From the NCBI RefSeq assembly GCF_005116505.1, contig NZ_SWBR01000004.1, positions 62,001 through 126,000 of the forward strand: 64,000 nt of DNA, written 5' to 3'. Made by a program: the position numbers and the translations under genes. Positions within the stretch are counted from its first letter, which is position 1. Every line of letters begins with the position of its first letter. This stretch comes from Pedobacter polaris (GTDB lineage: Bacteria; Bacteroidota; Bacteroidia; Sphingobacteriales; Sphingobacteriaceae). Below are positions 27,112 through 33,821 of this stretch, piece after piece. The notes below the pieces were generated by a model. It saw nothing but the letters and a program-made list of their open reading frames with translations, was not told the DNA's origin and ran no database searches.

Positions 27112-27675
27112 ATGGAGAGAGTTTTAGAATTGAAATCAGTATTGCTTGACAATTACACTATAAATGAAGTAGAAAGATTTTTGTCATATCAACTGACTGT
27201 ACAAGAGCGAAATTTAATTCTAGAGACGTTGGAAGCTGCTTTAATTAATGTCCCAAATAAAGCATTCGCTTGTACTCAAATTTCTGCTGCCTGGGCAGCA
27301 ATGATCCAAGATCATTCAAGAATTCCAGTTGCAGTTGTATGTGGAGACTTGGCATATCGTGACACAAAATTATTTGTATGCCACTCACCTATACCAATTT
27401 TAACAACAGATGAAATCTTTATCCAAGAGTGGGATGGCCATTGTTGGTTAGAACTTGGTGGGATGATTGCGGATGCCTCAATCTTTAGAACAATCTATCA
27501 AGGACGGGTTTCTAAAACAATTAAGAATCAGATTATAGAGCAATTTGGAGAAGGCAAAGGCGCATTAATTGCCACTCCCGAGCAAATGTCAATCAATAAT
27601 TTCACATATTCACCAAAATATACTTTGAATGATATTCAGATAAATGGAATTTTAAGGGGATTATTACAAGGTTAA
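27112..27675 (+). CDS. transglutaminase-like / papain-fold protein
   Basis: The 187-residue protein shows a Cys-His-Asp order typical of the transglutaminase-like fold. C54 is in AFACTQISAAWAAMI at the start of a helix, H110 in DGHCWLELGG, and D121 in MIADASIF, with the hydrophobic strand RIPVAVVCGDL between them. It is close in layout to the leader peptidases of lasso peptides and to bacterial transglutaminase-like proteases, though much of it is unique. There is no signal peptide, so it acts in the cytoplasm. It is the last gene of the nuclease-PIN operon, and palindromes then a broken mobile-element gene follow. Confidence 0.6.
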   Translation: MERVLELKSVLLDNYTINEVERFLSYQLTVQERNLILETLEAALINVPNKAFACTQISAAWAAMIQDHSRIPVAVVCGDLAYRDTKLFVCHSPIPILTTDEIFIQEWDGHCWLELGGMIADASIFRTIYQGRVSKTIKNQIIEQFGEGKGALIATPEQMSINNFTYSPKYTLNDIQINGILRGLLQG

Positions 27676-27682
27676 TCCACTT

Positions 27683-27749
27683 TATGCCCGCAAGGGCCGC
27701 CCGAAATTTTGGGCATAGCAAAGCACTAAGAACAACCTGCTCTTAGTGC
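27683..27749. repeat. two adjacent palindromes after the accessory operon
   Basis: TATGCCC (27683-27689) pairs with GGGCATA (27711-27717), and GCACTAAGA (27723-27731) pairs with TCTTAGTGC (27741-27749). They lie between the operon and the DUF932 remnant. They could be terminators or a remnant of a mobile-element transfer or recombination site; neither has a long T-tract. Confidence 0.5.
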
Positions 27750-27770
27750 CTAATTTGCATATTAAGACGC

Positions 27771-28108
27771 TTAATTCAGTACATTTACACCAATCCTCGC
27801 AAAATCATTGCACAAATCAAACGTAGCCTGTGCCCTACCTAGCGCACCACCCGACATGATTGAATTGAATTTGCTTCATCGGTCTTGTAGTTCTTCACGT
27901 TCTGAAAATAGCCCGTCACACTGTTGTACGTTCCGAACAAAGTGCCTTTGGTGGTTTCCATCTGCTGTGTCGGACTGCTTTCTGAATACTTTAAAACCTT
28001 ATCCACTACATTATTGAATACACTAGAAAATTCATCTATTTCGCCCTCGATGATGTTTTCTAATGTTTCATTGTTGGTGCCATTGCATTTATTGTGCTTT
28101 AAAAGTGT
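27771..28108 (-). pseudogene. DUF932 (phage/plasmid-like) protein, C-terminal part with frameshift
   Basis: Minus-strand translation gives NETLENIIEGEIDEF, then TTKGTLFGTYNSVTGYFQNV, then KNYKTDEA. A one-base deletion near 27868-27873 then shifts the frame, after which KFNSIMSGGALGRAQATFDL, then CNDFARIGVNVLN and stop continue. This is the C-terminus of the DUF932/phage-plasmid-like family carried by conjugative elements and phages. The N-terminal two thirds are missing. It marks decayed mobile DNA next to a tRNA gene. Confidence 0.75.
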
Positions 28109-28183
28109 TCAATTAACTTAAACTAAATATTTAACTAACACTATATCTCTAACTTCATTTATCATTAAAGCCAGGCTATTCAA

Positions 28184-28393
28184 ATGAATCCTCCAAAAAG
28201 AAGAGCCAAAAGAATCCCAAATCACCCAGGAAATGAGGATATGATTGTTCATGAGGACGAGAAGCCTTTCTTAAATCTGGTCGCTCGACTTGCCGTGGAA
28301 GTCTTTTTTAAAGATGTGCTTGATATAGAAGAAGAGCAAATTACAACTACTAAAAATCGTCCGTCGACAAGTCGAAATAAAAATGTATTTTAG
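28184..28393 (+). CDS. small hypothetical protein
   Basis: A possible 69-residue product: a basic start (NPPKRRAKRIPNHPGNEDM), an acidic middle with a helix (PFLNLVARLAVEVFFKDVLD) and a basic tail. It looks like the short accessory proteins of integrated elements, but I recognise no family. It lies between the DUF932 remnant and tRNA-Leu. The remaining DNA to 28620 is AT-rich and shows nothing else. Confidence 0.4.
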   Translation: MNPPKRRAKRIPNHPGNEDMIVHEDEKPFLNLVARLAVEVFFKDVLDIEEEQITTTKNRPSTSRNKNVF

Positions 28394-28622
28394 TAGGGAC
28401 AAGCAGACGCTGTTTGAACAACTGAATATCAAGTAGTTACGCGTAAGACACTTAATATCAACAATTTACAAACTCAATTCTAGAACATTACAATATAAAT
28501 AAATTTCTGATTATCAACTAATTACAAATATTATATTTTCGTGTTCAAAGATAAAATTTCATAAAAAAACGAATGCAAATACCTGATAATTAGATAGTTA
28601 CATTCGTAAATTTTACATCCGG

Positions 28623-28706
28623 TACCCAAGAGGAGATTCGAACTCCCACACCCATACAGGCGCCAGCCCCTCAAGCTGGTGCGTCTACCAATTCCGCCAC
28701 CTAGGT
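28623..28706 (-). tRNA. tRNA-Leu (anticodon GAG)
   Basis: The minus-strand sequence from 28706 folds as a class II tRNA: acceptor ACCTAGG with CTTGGGT, a D-arm with GGTAGACGC, anticodon stem CCAGC/GCTGG around the loop TTGAGGG (anticodon GAG), a long variable arm, and T-loop GTTCGAATC. The 84-nt length suits leucine. CCA is not encoded. It bounds the accessory region on its right side, and tRNA genes are frequent integration sites. Confidence 0.92.
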
Positions 28707-28816
28707 TTATGCTGCAAATATAAGGTTATGATTGAAATATAAAAGGTCAATGAGTTTAAATCAAACCAAATAATATTTTAAATTTTTGTATTCCCTAAAC
28801 TTCATTTCATTAGGCA

Positions 28817-29794
28817 TTATGCTTCATATGCTACCTTTGCAAACTTATTTCTGTACTCAATTGGGGTAAGTCCGGTAATCTTTTTAAAGATATCTCTAAA
28901 GGCTTTCGTATCCGTATAGCCAACATCGAACATTATTTCTGATATATTCTTTCTTGATGCCTCAAAGAATTTTTTGGCAGCCTCTATTCTTACTCTTTGT
29001 ATATACTCTATAGATGTATTGTTGGTCGCCTCTTTAAATCTTCTTTCAAATGTTCTACGGCCCGTATTAATTAAATTTGCTAAACTTTCTATCGTTATTT
29101 TATCTTCATAATGTTTTTCAATATGATCCTGTACTTTCTGAATTTCTACATCAGCATGGTTTCTTTGACCTTTAAATATGGCAAATTGAGATTGGCTCTC
29201 TCTTCCAATATCTAAAGCAAAATATTTTGAAATCATTACGGCCGTTTCCCTATCAGCATACTTTTCAATTAGGTATAATATTAAATTCCATAAACTACTT
29301 GCACCGCCACTACTGTAAATATTATCGTGTTCTGTTATGATAGCTCCATCTTCTACTTCTACCTCAGGATACCTTTCCTTAAAGTCGCTAATATGAGCCC
29401 AATGTGTAGAGCATTTTTTACCATTAAGTAAACCTGTCTCTGCTAAAAGAAAGGCACCAATACATAAGCTGGCAAGACTTGAGCCGTTTTCATATAGTTT
29501 TTTAAAGTAGGGTATTGCTGCTGCATTGGCCTGTATTCCTTTGCTGGTATCGCCAAATGTTGGGGGTATAATCAATAAGTCTGTTTCAGTAACATCTTTC
29601 AGCAATCTATCGGTCTTAATGGTATATTCTCCATTGTTAGCCGGCACATACTCGTTTAAACCCACATACTCTACCTTAAAAATTGGTTTTTTACCAAAGG
29701 TGGTTAGAAACTCATTAGCAGTATGAAAGCTTCTATAAGGGGGTGTAACTGCTTCAATTACCCCATACTCAGGAACAAAAACTGAAATCCGCAT
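28817..29794 (-). CDS. GlxA-type regulator: DJ-1/PfpI domain plus AraC HTH
   Basis: The 325 residues combine an N-terminal DJ-1/PfpI-like domain (about 1-190), with the nucleophile-elbow region ASLCIGAFLLAETGLLNGKK, and a C-terminal AraC DNA-binding domain with two HTHs (about 225-320: ESLANLINTGRRTFERRFKE and MFDVGYTDTKAFRDIFKKIT). GlxA-like proteins are transcription factors whose DJ-1 part senses small molecules and is usually not catalytic. It is divergent from a small SRPBCC gene, 130 bp apart, which suggests it controls the SRPBCC/DoxX/VOC cassette. A second protein of the same build lies at 44881-45849. Confidence 0.92.
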   Translation of the reverse strand: MRISVFVPEYGVIEAVTPPYRSFHTANEFLTTFGKKPIFKVEYVGLNEYVPANNGEYTIKTDRLLKDVTETDLLIIPPTFGDTSKGIQANAAAIPYFKKLYENGSSLASLCIGAFLLAETGLLNGKKCSTHWAHISDFKERYPEVEVEDGAIITEHDNIYSSGGASSLWNLILYLIEKYADRETAVMISKYFALDIGRESQSQFAIFKGQRNHADVEIQKVQDHIEKHYEDKITIESLANLINTGRRTFERRFKEATNNTSIEYIQRVRIEAAKKFFEASRKNISEIMFDVGYTDTKAFRDIFKKITGLTPIEYRNKFAKVAYEA

Positions 29795-29891
29795 ATCAAT
29801 TAAAGATTAAACTACTAAGCTAAAGATAGTTTGTCATAATTTACCCCTAAAGTTGTCATTTTCACAACAGACCTGATTTTATAGTCATCTA

Positions 29892-29899
29892 TATCTTTG
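29892..29899 (+). promoter_or_regulatory. Bacteroidota -7 element upstream of the SRPBCC gene
   Basis: TATCTTTG matches TAnnTTTG exactly, 28 bp before the chosen ATG. An apparent TTG start at 29897 lies inside this box and is therefore unlikely to be the start codon. Confidence 0.55.
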
Positions 29900-29926
29900 G
29901 ATAACAAAACTTTAAAACAAATAACA

Positions 29927-30352
29927 ATGGAACAAGCAACAAAAATTACGGTAGAAACAACAACACATGTTCCCGTAGCAAAAGTATGGAAAGCATGGAA
30001 TACCCCAAGTGATATTATCCAATGGAATAGTGCAGACCCAAATTGGCATACTCCCAGTAGTGAAAACAATTTAACAGTGGGCGGAAAATTTAAACATAGA
30101 ATGGAAGCTAAGGATGGCAGCTTTGGTTTCGACTTTGAAGGCACTTATGATAAAGTAGATTTACATAAGGAAATTACGTACACCATGGGTGATGGAAGAA
30201 CAGCCACTACTTTGTTTGAAGAACAAAATGGCAAAACCAATATAGTTACCACATTTGATGCTGAAACACAGAACGATCCTGAATTTCAGAAACAAGGGTG
30301 GCAAGCTATCCTGAACAATTTTGTGAAATATATCGAATCAACCAATTCATAA
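29927..30352 (+). CDS. SRPBCC / AHSA1 family protein
   Basis: Starting at the ATG at 29927 (MEQATKITVETTTHVPVAKV) gives 141 residues. The AHSA1 features are V-A-K-V-W-K-A-W at the first helix, ITYTMGDGRTATTLFEEQNG-like strands and a C-terminal helix QKQGWQAILNNFVKYIE. SRPBCC folds bind hydrophobic ligands or act as chaperone activators; the ligand is not predicted. It is the first gene of a four-gene run (SRPBCC, DoxX-like, SRPBCC, VOC) divergent from a GlxA-type regulator. Confidence 0.88.
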   Translation: MEQATKITVETTTHVPVAKVWKAWNTPSDIIQWNSADPNWHTPSSENNLTVGGKFKHRMEAKDGSFGFDFEGTYDKVDLHKEITYTMGDGRTATTLFEEQNGKTNIVTTFDAETQNDPEFQKQGWQAILNNFVKYIESTNS

Positions 30353-30370
30353 ACCCTTACTGATTTAATT

Positions 30371-30745
30371 ATGAAAAAGAATAAAATAATCTTTTGGGTG
30401 TCAACTGTCATCATACTGCTTTGGGAAGGTTTAATGCCACTGGGTACCATGCTATTTGCACCAGAATATATAACTGTAGGAACCAGACCTCTCGGCTATC
30501 CAGATTATTTTGCCTATGCACTTGTAATTTGTAAGGTACTTGGTGTTTTTGCTATTTCTTACCCTAAAACGCCAAGTAAGCTAAAAGAATGGGCCTATTC
30601 AGGACTCACATTTAATTTAATCTTTGCCTTCATCAGCCATGCCTGTGTAGATAAAAACATAGGGTTTATGCTAATGCCTTTAGTGGTATTGGCTATCCTT
30701 GCCGTTTCTTATATTTATAAAAATAGAGTTCAGCAGAACAGCTAA
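30371..30745 (+). CDS. DoxX-like small membrane protein
   Basis: A 124-residue integral membrane protein with about four hydrophobic segments: IIFWVSTVIILLWEG (about 6-20), then YFAYALVICKVLGVFAISYP, then WAYSGLTFNLIFAFISHACV, and the last segment MLMPLVVLAILAVSYI. The P-D-Y-F and LGVFA features fit the DoxX-like family common in Bacteroidota. Function is unknown. It starts 18 bp after the SRPBCC gene. Confidence 0.75.
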   Translation: MKKNKIIFWVSTVIILLWEGLMPLGTMLFAPEYITVGTRPLGYPDYFAYALVICKVLGVFAISYPKTPSKLKEWAYSGLTFNLIFAFISHACVDKNIGFMLMPLVVLAILAVSYIYKNRVQQNS

Positions 30746-30780
30746 AAACAAGATTAATCAACAAGTTAAATTCAATTAAA

Positions 30781-31227
30781 ATGGCAAATACAGTTTCATT
30801 ACATCGAGTAATTAAAGCAAATCCCGAAAAGGTATTTCGGGCATTTGCAGACCCTATAGCTCATTCAACTTGGCTACCACCTTATGGTTTTATATGTACG
30901 ATAGAGGAAATGGATTTTAGGGTAGGGGGTAGTTTTAAAATGACTTTTATAAATTTTAGCACAGGAAATAAACATTCTTTTGGTGGTACATACCTTGAAA
31001 TAAAACCCAATGAATTTATTAAGTATAGCGATAGATTTGACGATCCTAATTTACCAGGTGAAATCACTACAACCGTATGGTTAAATAAGGTTTTGTGTGG
31101 CACTGAACTTAAAGTGCTACAAGAAGGAATTCCTGAAGCAATACCAGCAGAAATGTGTTATCTAGGTTGGCAGGAATGTTTAGAGAAATTGATAAAACTT
31201 GTAGAACCTGATATTCCAGATGCTTAA
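30781..31227 (+). CDS. SRPBCC / AHSA1 family protein
   Basis: The 148 residues include SLHRVIKANPEKVFRAFADP (first strand and helix), W-L-P-P-Y-G-F, the EMDFRVGGSFKMTF strand pair and a C-terminal helix GWQECLEKLIKLVEPD. It is a second AHSA1-type protein in the cassette, clearly diverged from the one at 29927. It ends 10 bp before the VOC gene. Confidence 0.88.
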   Translation: MANTVSLHRVIKANPEKVFRAFADPIAHSTWLPPYGFICTIEEMDFRVGGSFKMTFINFSTGNKHSFGGTYLEIKPNEFIKYSDRFDDPNLPGEITTTVWLNKVLCGTELKVLQEGIPEAIPAEMCYLGWQECLEKLIKLVEPDIPDA

Positions 31228-31237
31228 TTTATAAGAG

Positions 31238-31717
31238 ATGATTGAGCATAATCATGATAAATTAATAAGTGCAATTTTCATCACATTTTCTGGAAATTGT
31301 AAAAAAGCACTCAGTTTTTACCAAACTTGTTTTGGGGGGCAATTACAGTTTGAAACCTTTGAAAAAGAGTTACAGGGTTACGAGGAAATACCTGTGATTA
31401 GTGGATCTCTAATTTCTGACAGGATAATTATTCATGGTTCAGACTTGGTGCACAATGAAGGAAGAAAAATCGGCAACTATATTTCTATTTTTTTACACTG
31501 TAAAAATACTGACGATAGACAAGAGCTTATTGAAGCTATCATGCACAATCCACTCGCAAACAGCAATGAATTTGCTCATGATAGCTTCAAAGCTGTTTAT
31601 ACTAATGAAAAACTAGAATTTGATAAAAAGAGTTTTTTTGCAAATAATGAGAATGAACAAAAATTAATTGAAGTAACTGATGCTTTTGATGTGAGGTGGG
31701 TATTGGGCATTCAGTAA
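31238..31717 (+). CDS. VOC / PhnB-like family protein
   Basis: The 159-residue protein fits the PhnB-like branch of the VOC (glyoxalase-fold) superfamily: AIFITFSGNCKKALSFYQTC then F-G-G-Q-L-Q-F-E near the N-terminus and the GVRWVLGIQ-like final strand (VRWVLGIQ). The usual metal-binding residues are not evident, so this may be a binding protein. It is the last gene of the SRPBCC/DoxX/VOC run. Confidence 0.8.
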   Translation: MIEHNHDKLISAIFITFSGNCKKALSFYQTCFGGQLQFETFEKELQGYEEIPVISGSLISDRIIIHGSDLVHNEGRKIGNYISIFLHCKNTDDRQELIEAIMHNPLANSNEFAHDSFKAVYTNEKLEFDKKSFFANNENEQKLIEVTDAFDVRWVLGIQ

Positions 31718-31850
31718 GCTAATTAATGTAAGTTAAATGGTGCAACTCAATATCCAGAAGCTTTAATGATACTGTGTCTCAAAAGATAGGCGTGAAGAAG
31801 TTGTATAATTATTAATAGTGATTTTATAGTTCAATATTAAGCAGTACAAG

Positions 31851-31877
31851 AAAAACTTTTCTTTAGGAAGTTTTTTT
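31851..31877 (+). terminator. hairpin terminator after the SRPBCC/VOC cassette
   Basis: AAAAACTT pairs with AAGTTTTT across a loop, with T7 following. It resembles the hairpin at 18889-18918. It lies 134 bp after the VOC stop. The remainder of 31718-32105 shows no gene. Confidence 0.6.
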
Positions 31878-32108
31878 AGTTTATTTTATGTGGAGAAAAT
31901 TTCCGTACAATTCCCATAAACTCATCAGAACTTATTGAGACTTTGTTATAGACGATAGCTATCTCAACATCCGAACAGCTAACTTAAGCTATAGGTAGAT
32001 GCAGTATTTAATATAATACTCCTAAATTTTATCCCAGAATAAGTATATATTCAAACTTTGGTGTCCTACCAGTGACACCAAAAACTTGGTTTACAAAAGT
32101 CGAAGTTG

Positions 32109-32735
32109 ATGCCAGAAGAAAAAAGCAAGATCGTACAATTGTTCAGCGAAATCCAACATGGGAACAAAGCCGCGTTCGATGAACTTTTTGCCCTTTACTA
32201 CGATAAACTTCTAGCCTTTGCAATACAATATATTAAACAAACCGAAAGTGCTGAAGAGATTACCTCTGAACTTTTTGTCCGAATATGGCTCAAACGAGAT
32301 GGGCTGTCAAAGGTGCTCAACCCAGAAGTTTACCTTTATGTAGCTGTCAAAAACGCCTGCCTCAATCTGATCAGGTCCGATAAAAAAAGATACCTATTAT
32401 TTGTAGAACAACCAAGCGGGCAACCATTTGAGCAGGTAGCAGATCACTACAGCACAGGAATAGAGGATAGGGAACTGGTAAAGTTACTTGACTTTGCAGT
32501 GGCCTCCCTTCCTGAGCAGCGTAAACTCATATTTAGGCTAGTTAAGGAGCAAGGGCTAAAAAATAGCACGGTTGCCCAAATACTAGGTATTTCCGTTAGG
32601 ACTGTCGAAAACCAGCTGTATAAGGCGGTAAAGACGCTTGCTGATTCTATCAGCGGGTATCTGGGTTATCATCCGCAAACAAAAATATCCAGAAAGCAGA
32701 CTTCTTCAAATTTGCTTATGCTATTTTTTTTATGA
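32109..32735 (+). CDS. ECF-type RNA polymerase sigma factor (FecI-like)
   Basis: The ATG at 32109 is preferred over the TTG at 32106. The 208 residues contain sigma region 2 (DELFALYYDKLLAFAIQY, then ESAEEITSELFVRIW) and region 4 (LPEQRKLIFRLVKEQGLK with HTH STVAQILGISVRTVENQLYK), with no regions 1 or 3, as in ECF factors. A FecR-type anti-sigma and an STN-domain outer-membrane protein follow, so it is probably released by a signal transmitted through them. Confidence 0.93.
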   Translation: MPEEKSKIVQLFSEIQHGNKAAFDELFALYYDKLLAFAIQYIKQTESAEEITSELFVRIWLKRDGLSKVLNPEVYLYVAVKNACLNLIRSDKKRYLLFVEQPSGQPFEQVADHYSTGIEDRELVKLLDFAVASLPEQRKLIFRLVKEQGLKNSTVAQILGISVRTVENQLYKAVKTLADSISGYLGYHPQTKISRKQTSSNLLMLFFL

Positions 32736-32786
32736 GGAAGTAAGTAGTTTTCCAAATCACCGTGTCCTTAGTATATAAGTCCCTAA

Positions 32787-33821
32787 ATGATGAAAAGAGA
32801 AAAATTCCTAGAACTGCTGACCAGAAAACTCTCTGGAGAGATCTCTGATGAAGATAGCGAGCTGTTGGATAAGGTAATCGAGGGTAATGAAGAATATAGA
32901 CTATTATCCATTGAGCTTGGTCGGTATTTCAATGGGAAGGAAAACCTCGGGTCTAGTGCCGGTAAGCTTGGCCGTACTTGGGAAACGATTACTGCTGCCA
33001 AAAACGAAGGTCTTGATGGAAGATTTGATTATTCAGCACCAAAACAAAATTCATTCTTTACTACGGCATTGTTTAAGATTGCTGCGATGTTGGTGCTGGT
33101 TATTGGTGCTGGTTTATTGGGCTACCATTTGCTAGAGCGAAGTCCTGAAGGAGATTTAGATAAGATAGCAGCAAGTGACCAAAAGGTCTTCAAGATACTT
33201 GATGACGGAACCAAGATCTGGTTGAACAAGAGAACTACCATTAGCTATAATAAGGATTTTGGAAAGCATAGACGTGAAATAACCCTAGAGGGTGAAGCTT
33301 ATTTTGATGTAGCTAAAAACAGGAAAACCCCATTGTTCATTCATGCGGGAAATATAGATATCGAGGTAAAGGGCACGGCCTTTAATGTAAATGCCTATAA
33401 AGAAAATCCAGATATACAGGTTGCCTTAGTGAGGGGCCTGATCCAGGTGAGTGACAGGTTGGATGATAAAAATAGCGTGCAGCTGCATCCCAATGAGAAA
33501 TTAATCTTTTCTAAATTAACCAGAGGAGACCAGCACGGCTTTCGGGTGCTCCCATTAACTCCGAACCTACTATTAACAGATACCAAATGGACTGTGGATA
33601 CATTGGTGTTTCATAAGGAAAAACTCAAAGACCTTGCTCTTCGGATGGAGAAAAAGTATGGTCTTAAGATAGAAATCCAGGGCGAACACTTAAGGGAAAA
33701 GCGATTTAGTGGAACATTTACAGATGAGACCATACAACAGGCGTTGAGAGCACTCAAACTTTCCTATCCATTAACCTATACCATTGGCGATAAACTAGTG
33801 GTGATAAAAGACTGGAGATGA
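32787..33821 (+). CDS. FecR-type anti-sigma factor
   Basis: The 344 residues show a cytoplasmic sigma-binding N-terminus (about 1-90), one membrane segment (AAMLVLVIGAGLLGYHLL, about 98-115), a FecR domain (DGTKIWLNKRTTISYNKDFG, then VKGTAFNVNAY) and a C-terminal DUF4974 domain (YGLKIEIQGEHLREKRFSGT). These span the inner membrane and link the outer-membrane signal to the sigma factor. It overlaps the next gene by four bases (ATGA). Confidence 0.92.
   Translation: MMKREKFLELLTRKLSGEISDEDSELLDKVIEGNEEYRLLSIELGRYFNGKENLGSSAGKLGRTWETITAAKNEGLDGRFDYSAPKQNSFFTTALFKIAAMLVLVIGAGLLGYHLLERSPEGDLDKIAASDQKVFKILDDGTKIWLNKRTTISYNKDFGKHRREITLEGEAYFDVAKNRKTPLFIHAGNIDIEVKGTAFNVNAYKENPDIQVALVRGLIQVSDRLDDKNSVQLHPNEKLIFSKLTRGDQHGFRVLPLTPNLLLTDTKWTVDTLVFHKEKLKDLALRMEKKYGLKIEIQGEHLREKRFSGTFTDETIQQALRALKLSYPLTYTIGDKLVVIKDWR

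Noticed and set aside
27808-28121. Plus-strand frames over the DUF932 remnant
   Set aside because: The minus strand gives the recognisable DUF932 C-terminus in two frames joined by a one-base deletion, so the plus-strand frames are shadows.
18062-28620. Search for an integrase, transposase or CRISPR array in the accessory region
   Set aside because: No intact recombinase, transposase or regularly spaced repeat array is visible; only a DUF932 fragment suggests mobile origin.
29815-30144. Minus-strand frame antisense to the SRPBCC gene
   Set aside because: It overlaps a clear AHSA1 gene and its promoter and shows no family signature.
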